Shown: positions 46,288 to 57,300 of the stretch, piece by piece | How the letters are laid out: every line of letters begins with the position of its first letter | How positions within the stretch are numbered: the first letter of the stretch is position 1 | Origin: Psococerastis gibbosa | Lineage: Eukaryota; Arthropoda; Insecta; Psocodea; Psocidae | Reading direction: 5' to 3' | NCBI GenBank assembly: GCA_963971405.1 | Contig: OZ020485.1 | Span: 44,265,469-44,329,468 of the forward strand | DNA: 64,000 nt | Made by a program: the position numbers and the translations under genes | The notes under the pieces: generated by a model | What the model was told of the DNA's origin: nothing | Seen by the model: only the letters and a program-made list of their open reading frames with translations | The model's database searches: none

Positions 46288-48999
46288 TACGTATATTTAC
46301 AATATCTAATCCTTAAATTTGGAACCCCTGCGCAAGGATTGAAAATGGGACCCCCTTACCGGTACCTCTAAATTTTAGATTACAAGTATTAAGGCCTGAT
46401 CCAACGACTGATACAATGATACAATATTTAGGATAGTATAACTGCAAAGTAGTTACTCATTTGGACAGCAATTTTGTTTAGATTCTACTAACAAAGCCTT
46501 GTTCATAAAACTGCAAGAAGGGCGGTCGCTCCCCGGGAGAAATTTTTTAAATCAATAAATTGATATACAACATTAGGCTAAGTGCCCCATTTGGACGGCG
46601 CCCCTGATAGGCACCCATTCAACGATGACATGTCAAATTGTGTGTAAATTAATTGAAAGAAAATTTAAAACTTCATTTTTAATAGCCTACCTACATTTTC
46701 AGCTTTTGGTTTTTTGCTCTTGGTAATAAAATTTTTTTTTACAAATTAAAAAATCTGAAATATTAGTTGGGAATTGGTATACGGGGCCCCCAGGACATAG
46801 CTGTACACCGCACAACAGTCTCGTACATGTACAATAGTTTCGCCACTGTGCAAAAGTAGCCTACTGTAATTTGTAAGCAATCCTAGGCTTTTCCATTACA
46901 TACTAATACTCATAAACTGCCAAGCCTTCGTCGTCCATTTCGTTCAATTCAGTAACAATAGTGATAGGCCCTACTTCTACATTACCCATAAAAATTCAAT
47001 TATTTAGTGCCGGCATAAAAAAAGCGTGACTGTTGTGAAATGTGAAATTAATGTATGTACATTATTTCAGGTTGCGTGCGCATGCGCTACATCTCAAAAG
47101 AGGAAGGCGTCAAATTGAATGTTTCTTACGGCGACAGTCTCCTCCACAGTCAGACAGTGACGCAAAATGACAAGAAAGGTTCCTGCATGGATCTCTTGTC
47201 GGAATTCGCTCAAATCTGTGCGAGATTTGCAGATCTCAAGTCCGTGGACGATGGGCTCGAAGGCTGCCTCAACTTTGAGCCTCACGTGTTGGGAGAAGTG
47301 ACATCCCAATATCCTGTAGGCTGCTTCAGGATGGGCCCGGATGGAATGGTTCAAGATCCTAGCCTTGCACCGCAAGAAGAGGAAGAGTAAGTGAATGGAA
47401 ACTTTACAGATTACAGCCATAGTTACAGGAACAGCTTTCAAATTGGGTTAAAAATTGCGACAATGTATACATACATCTATACTTATTTCAATGTTGAAGA
47501 GTATACAGTATAGGCCTACTTAAGCCAAAAAAAAAAAAAAATACAAAATATTAATGAATACAGCACATCACTACACTAATTTTTGGTACGAGTTTGTCGC
47601 TTGCTGTTGGGCCAGCGATTGAAGGTATGGTGTACTGTATGTTCACTCAGGAGGTCAAATCTTCTAAAAGTATGTATTCTATATTCAAGGCCGTAGCCAG
47701 GATTTTTTTCGGGGGGGTTTCAGAAATTTCATTGGATATTACATAGTAGTTTCTATTTTTCCTCTCAAAATCCGATTCTATCTAGTGTAAAGCCATTTAA
47801 TTTCGGGGGGGGGGGGGGGTTGAACCCCCATGAACCCGCCCTTGGCTACGGTCTTGTCTATATTGTATTTCAATAAGCGTCTATATAGTCAGGACATGTA
47901 GAGTAGTGCTACAGACTGCGACTTTCACACAAAAGGTTGTTGGTTCGGGTCCCACACTTGCTACATTTTCTGGTCATGCGTCGGAGGGCATGTAAAGCAG
48001 GCGGTCCCGGGCTTTCCTAGCCCTAACTCCGTTAGGTTGGCTTTGTAATAGAACAAAAAGTCAATATTTATTTATTTTATTGTGTGTGAGTTTCCTTTCA
48101 ATTTATTGGATTTACTTCTCAACTATTATATTTAATAAATTTACTAGTAACTATATACAGTATAAAACTATTTAATAAACTCGTAATAGTGCAGACTATC
48201 CTACGTATGTATTTCTTGTTAATTATTTGAATCGTTAAATGTATTTATAGGATTAATTTATAGTCCCCCCTATTACACACTCGAATTCGATCCAGTAAAT
48301 ATGGATCCAAGAAAAATTCGAAAGTGTAACACCTAAATTCAGATTCAATTCATATACTTCAACACAAACATTCCAAATATTTCTTCGATCGAATAAATAT
48401 TGGGTCGAATAAATGAGGAGCTTGGTTACAAACGTGGCCAACTCCATTTTTTTTCACAAAATGGGCTTTTGACCCAACGTTGCAGAAAATCTTAATGTCC
48501 ACCTGCACGTAGAAAAATAAAGTGACAAAAGCAGCCGGATTGCGCAAAGAAGCTCTGTGATGTCTAGGGTTAGCTATAAACTTAATGCAATTTTCAACAG
48601 AAAAAAATTCTACAACTTGGAGTTGGCCATGTTTGTAAACAGCCTCCTCAAATATTCATTCATTCATTCATTCATTCATCATCTGATTTCAGGAAACCGA
48701 GCGAAACCAACACCCAAGAATCTGAGGATGAAGAATCATCCTCATCGATTTTGGACGTTGTCAACCAGTCGGCGGAACAGGGGATTGCATTCATTTCGGA
48801 TCTCTTCGGGTTTAAAGTTCCGGGGACAAAAGCCAAGCCTGCGACAGACACAGTGACCACTGAAACGGCATCAGCTGCTGCAGAAGAAGGGGATGAAGAT
48901 GATGAAGGTGACGGGGATAGTGAAGACACGCAAGAAGAGTCAAGTAGGAAGTTAAGTGGTATCTTACTAGGAAGGCATGGAATGGCTAATGACGTTTAA
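41392..48999 (+). CDS. Secreted DUF4773 protein 4, complete, 4 exons
   Basis: Exons: 41392-41467, 43960-44142, 47071-47386, 48693-48999. Joints are phases 1, 1 and 2; 882 nt, 293 aa. Residues 1-22 are a signal peptide (MSPKLCLVFTVFAVCAAVAS). The DUF4773 domain runs from about 62 to 182: CQCEGMGCNCC, PGCVRM, GSCMDLLSEFAQICARF, EGCLNFE, GCFRMGPDG. This is the same ten-cysteine pattern as the minus-strand paralogues, but more diverged: the SGKxPPP block is replaced by TQNDKKG. An intron splits the domain after GGPG, a position unlike that of gene 2. The acidic, Ser-rich tail holds SISDLFGF-like text and Asp/Glu runs. The 48693 acceptor follows a (CATT)n run. It is opposite in strand and 19 kb from the other three, so probably an older duplicate or inverted copy. 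Confidence 0.9.
41970..42148. mobile_element. hAT-type MITE, 7/8 target duplication
   Basis: CAAGGCCGTGCCCAGG and CCTGGGCACGGCCATG are inverted ends. The flanks AGTCTATA and TGTCTATA differ at one base. Lies in intron 1 of DUF4773 gene 4. Confidence 0.8.
42475..42735 (+). repeat. Dispersed repeat R1 copy 1
   Basis: GGTTAAGTCATGCTTTCGCC, GTGTAGGTTGACATC and GGCATTGGACAAGGGACC recur at 53883-54350, and reversed at 58990-59620. Confidence 0.75.
42939..43112. mobile_element. hAT-type MITE (CAGGGACGGATCC ends)
   Basis: CAGGGACGGATCC and TATCCGTCCTTG are inverted ends around G/C tracts. The flanks GTCTCATC and GTCTCACT agree at six of eight positions. Confidence 0.7.
44460..44833. mobile_element. 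TTAA-flanked MITE-F copy 2
   Basis: AGTGTACAGCCCGTAGGAAAT at the left and GGGTTGTACACTC at the right, with TTAA on both sides. Its right TTAA (44834-44837) is also the left TTAA of the next element. Confidence 0.8.
44838..45222. mobile_element. TTAA-flanked MITE-G
   Basis: GGCTGAGTGTTCAAAATG and TTTGAACACTCAGCC are inverted ends between TTAA at 44834 and 45223. The arms include GTTTTGTAAACA and TTGTTTACAAAAC. Confidence 0.8.
45230..47050. other. Intron 2 of DUF4773 gene 4, remainder
   Basis: No further element recognised apart from an (ATA)n run near 46259-46288. Confidence 0.4.
47696..47856. mobile_element. hAT-type MITE with perfect 8-bp duplication
   Basis: CAAGGCCGTAGCCAGG and TTGGCTACGGTCTTG are inverted ends. 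TCTATATT flanks both sides (47688-47695 and 47857-47864). Confidence 0.9.
47889..48085 (+). mobile_element. SINE-A copy
   Basis: TCAGGACATGTAGAGTAGTGC head, box-B-like GGTTCGGGTCCC, GAACAAAAAGTCAATATTTA tail. Lies in intron 3 of DUF4773 gene 4. Confidence 0.8.
48413..48652. mobile_element. MITE with GAGGAGCTTGGTTAC ends
   Basis: GAGGAGCTTGGTTACAAACG and AACTCCA at the left are mirrored by GGAGTTGGCCATGTTTGTAA and CAGCCTCCTC at the right. Lies just before the (CATT)n run. Confidence 0.65.
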
Positions 49000-50246
49000 G
49001 GCTTCTGTAAATGTAATATGCTTATTTTTTATTTGAAATAATAATGTGCTGTGTTACTATACGTGTAAATAGGCTATAACAATAGGGAGTTAGGAGATAA
49101 CTTATTGTAGTTGCCAGGTATATACAAATGAGAAATGACCCATGTGTCAATGGGGCTCGATAGACCTAGTCTTTTGTTTTGTTTGGTAGGTAGTGTTTCT
49201 TAGTTGTCAGTTAAATATTAGTAATACGCTTGGGGTGATTAAAAAAAAACTCCGAGAAATATTGTATAATAGTGGGTGGGTAATCTCAATCAATCGACCA
49301 ATATTTGTGTTATATTTAAGGTTGCCTTTTGCGTACTGATGCGGCACCAAAAGACTTTCCTGTATGTTCTTCATTAGACTTACAGTATATAGTCTAGCTG
49401 TATTGACCTTCTCTTGTTAATCTATACTGTTCCTGGGTGAGTTATTAATTCAGAATGATTGCTTACCTTTGCTGATGATGTTTGAAATATAATATTTTGT
49501 AATTTTACTTTGTAAACTCGAGAACTTTATTTAATGTGATTGAAACCTAACCCCTAATTAAGTTATTCAAAAATATGTTGAAGTTGATGTAGCCGACAAG
49601 AGGTTAACAATTTAAAAAAATGTCAATTACCTCTTCAAAAACTAAAGGTGGTATACCTATTATGAAAAGTCGGGAAATACTTAAATCGGTGAAGTTTCCA
49701 TTAAATCATTTTATGTAATGTATTTATATTTTTCCAGATTTTTCCCACTTTACTGCAAATAGGTACATGTGACGTGGGTGCCCCTAATAATAATTCATTA
49801 TATTTTAATTCATTAGATTGAAGTAAAAAGGTGAAAGTAATTTTAAGAGACTCCAGCGTACCTACGCTGCTGCCGATTTCAAAACAATTTTCTACAAACC
49901 CATTGATGTTAAGTAACTTAAATGGAAGAATCTAACGTTAAAAAACAAATCAAAGACATTATTCATTACCTATGAGTACCTACCTATTCTTTTACTCCAC
50001 CACTACCAACAAAATAAATGTAGAAATTTCCATATTAACGAGGGTGGTTTAGACTCGGAGGTATAGCCTATAATCGTTCTGATATACTCATACAACTCTC
50101 GTCATGTGTGTTTTTGATGAATTCTATTGATTTCGAAGCAACTTGCAACAAATAAGCTGTTTATGTTATGCTGTTAAGATATAGATGACTCCAAGGTAAC
50201 CAGCAAATATACCAACAGATCAAATGGAGTTACTCATCATATGCGT
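49000..50246. other. Tail-to-tail intergenic, no gene recognised
   Basis: Separates the 3' ends of DUF4773 gene 4 and serine protease homologue 1. AT-rich; the text near 49980-50050 (CCACCACTACCAACAAAATAAATG) resembles the 3' end of the homologue gene at 50250-50290, suggesting a partial duplication. Confidence 0.45.
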
Positions 50247-53200
50247 TTATTCTTTCACTCCACCACTAACAACACTATCAATAAATCTAGAAATTTCTAC
50301 ATTCGCGAGGTTGGTGTAGACTCCAGGGTAACCATCTTCAGCACAACCATAGCTCCATGAGGTTATGCCAATTTGGGCGCCATTTTGAACGAGGGGACCT
50401 CCGGTGTCGCTGTTGCAGGCGTCTTTCCCTTCCACTCCCGCGCAGATCATCCTCGTGGTAACGTCACCAGCGTAGATATCAGTGCAGTCCAATCGAGCCA
50501 CCACTGGAATGTCCACTGCAAGCAGTTGTCCAGACTGTGGGCCTTCTTCCTGAACAAAATTTGTTTTTGTTTTACAACTATACGTCTAAACAATAGCCTA
50601 TATTTATAGGCACTTATTGTTGTGTCATCATAAAATATTTATTAATTAAATTTAATTTTAATGTGTGAGGGACTACACGGTGGAGGGCCCAAGACCTATA
50701 GGACGACCGAGGATGTCCCTTGAAACGAAAGTGAGGGAGGACCTCAGGACCCTCGGTCTCTCACCGGACGATACTCAAAACCGGAACACCTGGAAGATTA
50801 AGATCCGTGCCGCCAACCCCGTCAGAGGGATAAGGCGCTGTTAAAGTAAGTAGATTGATCATAATTGTCACTGTATTATTATTGTTTATTTAATTTTTTA
50901 GTTCCATTCGATTTTTGATACCTTTGAACCTTTCTCTAGAAACCTACCGTCAATATCAATCGAAAGACTATCAGAACCGGTATCAGATACAGGAGAATCC
51001 CGGCTGAAGGGCCGTGGTTGACCTTCCATACGTTTCGTCAACATCTGTGGTAGACGTCATCAGTATAGCACTACATAGTAGATAGATAGATTGCATCTCC
51101 GAGCCTCAGTTTATAGCTTCTGATACTGCTTATTACAATGGATGGCGGAAGGTTTCCAATTTGGAGCGGGTTCATGTCTAAAGAACGACATTATATCTGG
51201 ACCAGTTCCGGGGGTGTAGTGGGCTTGAAATGCCCCCAATTGCACAATTGCAGGGGGAATCCCTACACAAATTAAATAACGTCCAAATCAGCAGGTCTGT
51301 ACACCCCCCCCCTTCCCCCGTCATAGCTGATTACTGATTACTAGCCAATGAGCCTCTGAGCTACAGTCGTAAAAGTCTGCGTACAATGCCACTGATGATG
51401 TCGACAGCGTGATGTTGACGAAATGTTCGGAAGTACTCGGGCAGTTCGACCCGGACCCATCAGTCCGGATTCAGCTGTATGATCAAGCTTACCGATGTTC
51501 TGCCCCATCCTGTAGCCCTCACTATGTCGGCAGCGGCAGGCTCCTTTTTCGTAACGTTGACTGCGGTTGTGGTCTCATCAAATCTGAACGGGAAGCCCAG
51601 TTCGAGAACGGCCACGTCGTAGTCGTTCAAATAGTCATCGTACTTTGGGTGTATGTTTATACGGTAGACTTGGTACAATTGTCCGCCACTGTTTAGTCGT
51701 GAAGTGCCTGCTCTGATTGTTAGCTGTCTTTGAGAGAACCTGCATGTTATAAAGTAGAAAAATTAAAAGATAAAATAGGTACAGTAGTAGCCTATATGAT
51801 AATTCAATTGTAGCCTATATATTATTTGTGTAGACTCTACTCTAGACTCTAGGTCCATTTCCCACCACTATGACCAGTGGCGTAGCCAGTCCCCCCCCCC
51901 CCGTATTTTCGTAAAATAGTAGAAAAATAGGAAAATGGACGTACGCATCTTCTAATTAGGGGCGTGATCTTAATTTCCCCACCTAGGGGTCGGGGGGCTG
52001 AAGGGGGCCCCGGGGGTCTCCCCCGGGGAAAGTGTTTGAAAAAAAAAATAGGCCTGAAATTGTGGAGTTTTACACATTTTGATGTATATATGTCTGGTAA
52101 CCTAATAATATCTGTAGTCTAATAATGTTTAGGTTTTACAGCCGAAGAATAGTAGACCTACTGCAAGAAAGGGGGGCCCGGGGGTCTCCCCCGGGGGATT
52201 TATTTTGAAAATGAATAGGCACAAAATAGTGGAATTTCCGCACTTTGAAAGGAGCTATGCTCATACTTAACATATGAAGAATATTACAGCGAACAAGGGG
52301 GAACAGCGAACAAATATGACAGGCCTGAAATAGTTTGTCGGCAAAAAAAAAAAAAATTGATTTTGCAGACGATAACATTATTAACAAAACTAGAAACAGG
52401 GGGACCGGAGTCTCCCCGCGGAATTTTTTTTAATAAATATCTGAAAAATTTTCTGTTTTGCTACTTTTTTTTTTTTGAGGGGGGGTCCGGACCCCGCTGA
52501 CCCCCCTTGGCTACGCCACTGACTATGACAGAGTGAGAATGCCCGTATATTCAGCCTCTGTATCATAGGCCTATTTGTATGTAATTAAATTCAAATAATT
52601 ATTAATTTATTATTTTGTGGCACATTTTGTAAGAATAACGTCATTTAATCGTTTTGGATTTGTATCTGTTGATTGTGCAATAAATATGTACATGTATCTA
52701 TTTATTTACTAACTTATAATCTCGAAACAGTAGGCCTAAGTACGGAATAATTGCATCAGCAGAAACTTAAGAGTGTAATACCTACGTCCCGTAGGAAATT
52801 GGCGGCCCGAAATTGAATACTTTATATTTTTTATTGAAATAACTATAACGAAGTTATTGAAATATTGGTTCATTTAAGTTGTAGAAGACTACTTCATGCA
52901 TAATATTGTATAATATGGTATTATTAATGGTTTTGCAGTTTTTTCATGGTACCTATAGTATTATACCCAAAATTTTAGCTCTAAATCATTTTTATGAAAA
53001 AGCTACGGTAGGTACCAAAAATTAAAAATATCGTTTTATATGATGCATGAAGGAGTCTTCTACAACTTAAATGAGACAAATCTTTAATATCTTATTATCT
53101 TGCTTATTTAATGAAATAAAAAATTAAGAAACATGCAAAACAACAGATTTTGGGGTACGGGACCGTACTTATTTTCTACGGGACTTGTACACTCTTAAAG

Positions 53201-54617
53201 TACCGTATCTGCACTGTCACATATCCCCAGCTAATACAATAATAATATATTTGACATGTCGTGAACGCGCTCTATAGACAAACATTTGAAAAGAGAAGCC
53301 TACCCATCTACACAACTGGCGCTTGTAAGAGCAAAGAAGGGATCAATGATGGAAGCTCCGCAAATTTGGTATCCATCATACTGCAGTTGGGCCTGGTAAG
53401 GCACTTCTTCCACTGTTACCGCGCTCCCCCCTACTATTTTGGGCCGTCCGTGGATTTTGGCACCGCGGCGAGGGTTCCCTGAAATCCAAAGCTCAGCTTT
53501 ATATTATTACAACACCTACTGTATATGAAACTTCACAGTATACATGCGGGATAAGTTCAAAAAGTATTAAATCAGGACATGTAGCGTAGTGGTACGGACT
53601 CTGACTTTCACCCGAAAGGTTGTTGGTTCGAGTCCCACACTACCTACATTTTCTGGCCATGCTTCGAAGGGCATGTAAAAGCAGGCGGTCCCGGGCCATC
53701 CTAGTTGAGTGTATGAGAGGGCTTTATAGTCCTAACTCCGCTAGGTTGTCTTAGTAATAGAAACAATAGAAAGTTTATTTATTTATTTAAATTGACAGTA
53801 AAACTATGCCGATGATGTGCTTTCCCCTACATTTTTTTGACTATGCAATATCTTTTTACTCTAATAAAGGACTCGAATCTGTACTTGGTTAAGTCATGCT
53901 TTCGCCTGTTTCATTGTGTAAATTGCAAGCTTGTCTCAGCTTGTCCATTATCACTTGAAGCCGGTGTAGGTTGACATTGAGAACGTATACCGGCCAGTTT
54001 GCCAATGACCAAAAGTTAATACGGAAACAATGCAAATAATGTCCGAAATCCATGGGGTTTGGCCAGTGGCGGCGCTAGAAATTTAAAGGCGGGGGGCCAT
54101 GGGGGGCATGACTTCTATCCGGGGGGGCCAACGAAAAAACGAAACATTTTTCATTGGGAGTAGGTATACTGTTCAATAATTCTCCAATTTAAGAACATGT
54201 AAAATATCTGAAAAGTGGGGGGGCCACGGAGGGGCCGGAGAAACTGTTGGGGGGGGGGGGGGGCAGGCCCCCTCGGGCACCCCCGTAGCCGTAGCGCCAC
54301 CACTGGGTATGGCCAAGGGACCTAAGTACTATAAGTAAGCCTGGGTCCATAAAAAGTCCTTCAAAAAAAAAAATTTAAACTAACTAACATCGGATTTTGA
54401 CTCGTACCCGTTGCTAATACATGCTTCAGCCTTTCACACTGTGATAATAAGAATCACAAAAAAAATATTTATTAACATTTATGAAAATGCGAATTTATCG
54501 CCATATTTTCAAAGTGCTAGGCCTAGGCTTACATCATTAAATTACATGGACCCCTATAAACTTACCTGAGCTGAGGACCAAAAGGCAAAATAAACCAAGA
54601 ATTGTTATTGCCTTCAT
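50247..54617 (-). CDS. Serine protease homologue 1 (trypsin fold, catalytic His and Ser replaced)
   Basis: Exons (minus strand): 54617-54566, 53478-53304, 51739-51493, 50549-50247. Joint phases are 1, 2 and 0; 777 nt, 258 aa. Residues 1-18 are a signal peptide (MKAITILGLFCLLVLSS), followed by a short basic pro-region ending RPK. IVGG is at 32-35. The usual LTAAHC box reads LTSASC, so Ser72 replaces the catalytic His. The Asp is kept (Asp117 in DYDVAVLEL). The GDSGGP box reads SDTGGP, so Thr207 replaces the catalytic Ser. Asp201, at the position that gives trypsin its Arg/Lys pocket, is retained. Six cysteines pair as in trypsins. It is therefore a secreted pseudoprotease (S1 family), possibly a cofactor or binding protein; that role is inference. 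Repeats fill all three introns. Confidence 0.92.
50680..50844 (+). mobile_element. Non-LTR retrotransposon ORF2 end, relic
   Basis: The plus frame reads GRPRM, REDLRTLGLSPDD, NRNTWKIKIRAANP and then TAA. This is a common C-terminal signature of reverse-transcriptase-bearing elements. Lies in intron 3 of serine protease homologue 1. Confidence 0.55.
51027..51430. repeat. Inverted pair of hammerhead-like motifs
   Basis: The plus strand holds CTGATGA (51392-51398), a possible short stem, and GAAA (51420-51423). The minus strand holds CTGATGA (51063-51057) and GAAA (51036-51033) with similar spacing. Such cores occur in Penelope-like elements. Lies in intron 3 of serine protease homologue 1. Confidence 0.35.
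51875..52521. mobile_element. hAT-type element (647 bp) with perfect 8-bp duplication
   Basis: CAGTGGCGTAGCCAGT and TTGGCTACGCCACTG are inverted ends. ACTATGAC lies on both sides (51867-51874, 52522-52529). The interior repeats CCGGGGGTCTCCCCCGGG-like units. Lies in intron 2 of serine protease homologue 1. Confidence 0.92.
52771..53193. mobile_element. TTAA-flanked MITE-F copy 3
   Basis: TTAA at 52767 and 53194; ends GAGTGTAATACC and GGACTTGTACACTC. More diverged than the copies at 23011 and 44460. Confidence 0.75.
53573..53795 (+). mobile_element. SINE-A copy
   Basis: CAGGACATGTAGCGTAGTGG head, GGTTCGAGTCCCACAC box B, TTTATTTATTTA end. Confidence 0.8.
53883..54350 (+). repeat. Dispersed repeat R1 copy 2, interrupted by hAT
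   Basis: Matches 42475-42735. The hAT element at 54064-54305 splits it within GGTTTGGC/GGTATGGC. Confidence 0.7.
54064..54305. mobile_element. hAT-type MITE, 7/8 target duplication
   Basis: CAGTGGCGGCGCTAG at the left and GTAGCGCCACCACTG at the right. The flanks GGTTTGGC and GGTATGGC differ at one base. Confidence 0.85.
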
Positions 54618-54848
54618 AATCAACAAAAAAAAAAACACATCCAAAAGCAAATGCTTGAAAGCCTAGTAGTGAGTGCTTGATATCTAAAACATAGGCATAG
54701 GCATAATCTGGCTGTCATCAAGCTGATAATTTGGATTGATAATACTATGATCAGCCATTGTTCTAACAACCGTTTCAATTTTGTCCCTAATGCAAGAGAC
54801 TAGGCTATAAATGAAAAGGGTATGCTTTATAGCGTTGCTGCTTCCTAA

Positions 54849-55232
54849 GGCGCCCATTCCGCCGACCGGCTAGGGCTATTTACAAAAACGGTGACGTGGT
54901 AGCAGACATTCAAGACTTAGGTTGCGTTTCTACCGACCTCGCATTGCAGAATGCAAATGACATTGACGGAAATTAGAATTTTTCTTTTTATAGAAATCTA
55001 TTAAAATGTTTGTACTTAACATATCCCATGACGCCATTTTTTAATTTTAGTTTGTTTGTTTGTGATTTTACTGTATGATCATTGACCAATTTTAACTATA
55101 GCATAGAGAAAAATATACATTTCCGTCAATTCTGCAATGCGAGGTCGGTGGAAACCCCGCCTAAGTCTTGAATGTCTGCTACCTCGTCACTGTTTTTGTA
55201 AATAGCCCTAGCCGGTCGGTGGAATGGGCGCC
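54849..55232. mobile_element. MITE-A copy 4
   Basis: TAA-GGCGCCCATTCCGCCGACC to GGTCGGTGGAATGGGCGCC-TAA. This is the only copy with the same TAA on both sides, so a 3-bp duplication is possible. Confidence 0.9.
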
Positions 55233-55712
55233 TAAGGTCTTATTCTTACAGTTATGCCAACAGTCTACTGGAATAGTCACTTGCCCGGCTAACCATCGCA
55301 AGGGCGCTTGCTTACTTTTGGTGTACTCAGTTACGGTATATTTGCACATAATCGCAAGGAGCGGAAGAGAACCTGCAGTATCGCTGACCCCTCTTAGGGA
55401 TAAAAACTAGGAAAAAGTAAAAGGTATAGCTAGTTAGTTACGGTCTATATGACCATCTAGGGGACTCTATACAATAAAATAATTATTATAATTAATATTA
55501 GCATGAAAACAAGACTTTATAGTCTTATTTTTCGCCTTTTGTTTTGTTTACAATAAAGTCGTATTTTCATTTCATTACAATGTAATGCACTATAAACTAT
55601 AGGCCTACCCTAATTTCATCGGTGCTCTCTTGCTCGTCTATAATTATTCTCCTTGACCATTGCCGTTACACAAGTCTTTTATCACTTGAGGGAGCCTACC
55701 CATCAGTACAGT

Positions 55713-56100
55713 GCCGGATTAACCCCTGGGGGGGGGGGGCACAAGATATGGGGGGGGCACAAGATATGGGGGGGGGGGGCGTGGGTGCAAACCAGAGGCG
55801 GTCCCAGACCTCAGACTTGTCAGTGGCGTAACGATAGGTTTTCGAAGAGAGCGGTGTATAATATGGCAACCCTCCACCCATTTTCATAAAAGTGTATAAA
55901 ATGGGGAAAGTCATTCTCATGGACGTACGCAGCCTTTAAAATTTTGAGAGGAATAAGGTTTATAAATTGCAGGCAATTAATATAATTGTGAACAAGGGGG
56001 GCCCGGGGGTGTCCCCCGAGAGAAAATGTTTGAATTATCATTTGAAAGAAATTCTTCACAACGTACACGCCCCTTATAAAGGGGTAAATACCATATTATT
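55713..56100. mobile_element. hAT-like composite remnant
   Basis: CAGTGCCGGATTAACCCC at the left is the end type seen at 37382; CAGTGGCGTAACGATAGG follows at 55811. The right end is not clear. Confidence 0.5.
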
Positions 56101-56109
56101 AACTTGTCA

Positions 56110-56580
56110 TTAGGGTTAAAAATCTAAATAATAAACCAATAATTGTGAATAGCACTTTCCATTCTAAGATTACCTTGTTTACATTTTTAATCCCAGGTTA
56201 GGCGGGTATTCCACATACGTCAATCGTCAATGAAAAATTGAAAAATGACGTTTTAGCAGACATTTTTTTTTTTTTTTTTTTTTTAAATGATTAATCGCAT
56301 CAAACAATTTTAATGAATGCATCCGATTGACCTCTTCAGTCGCCTCTGTAGGTTAGTACCCGTGTTGAGTTACGACACGTCTCCAATCGCATGGCGTGTG
56401 AAGACTCGCACAAGTGCAAGCACGTTACCACCTGGCCATCGAAGTCGATTAAAGACATACTAAAAATTCTGTTACCACGTCAATTTACGTCATTGTTACG
56501 TCATTTTTCAATTTTTCATTGACGATTGACGTATGTGGAATACCCGCATTAAGATTAAAAATAATCGCCCGCAGATGTAG
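56110..56580. mobile_element. MITE-E fragment with nested GGCGGGTATTCCAC palindrome and SINE-B
   Basis: The MITE-E core (GCACTTTCCATTCTAAGATT) precedes GGCGGGTATTCCACATACGTC (56204). Its mirror GACGTATGTGGAATACCCGC ends near 56548, followed by AAAATAATCGCC. A SINE-B copy (minus strand, 56263-56450, T-run first) sits in the centre of the palindrome. Confidence 0.75.
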
Positions 56581-57110
56581 GGTTAGTAGCCTACAACAAA
56601 ATAATATTTGAAATGTACGTAATTGATAATTTGTCTAAGTCTTTGCTTTCCTCATTGTTTTTTTTTTACAAATTAATTATTTAGTCACGCCCGTAACAGA
56701 TTTTAACATAATGGAATTACAAATTTACAATAAGTGTAATATTATGCCTGTTTAAACGCTGGGAAATATTGAAAAGCCGAAAGCCCGAGGCCCCTTTTGG
56801 GAGGCGAGATTGTACAAACTTAAAGTTCTAATGCCCGATCCAATGACTAATACCTACTTATCATTTAAGTGAGGCTTATTAATTTGTTATTCTTATTTTG
56901 GTTATTATTATTGAATTTGCTGACGTAGTTAGGCTTATAGCCTATGAGATAATAATAAAAATAATAATAAGATATTAGTGTTAATTAATTTTTAAGTATA
57001 TTTCGTCGAATCATACCTAAGTGTTCATTATTGTACAATAAAAATGTACAATAAAAATGTTAAATTCAAATGTCCCGCCTAATTTGAGTATCGATTCTCG
57101 TTACTCATTA

Positions 57111-57300
57111 CAGGGACGGATCCTTGGGGGGGCGACCCCCCACCGCCCCCCCCCCCCCCCCGAGAAAAATAGCTTTATACTAGATAGAATGGACTTTTGA
57201 AGGAAATGAAGAGAAATTATTACTCAAGTAAGGAAAACGCGATATTTTTCAGGCCACCGCCCCCCCCCCCCCCCGAAAACCTTTTCTGAAACCGTCCCTG
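57111..57300. mobile_element. hAT-type MITE with perfect 8-bp duplication
   Basis: CAGGGACGGATCC and AACCGTCCCTG ends; ACTCATTA on both sides (57103-57110, 57301-57308); two C tracts inside. Confidence 0.9.

Noticed and set aside
24032-53795. tRNA genes in the repeated GTAGTGGTACGG...GGTTCGAGTCCC units
   Set aside because: The same unit with a long common body recurs at many sites, so these are tRNA-derived SINEs.
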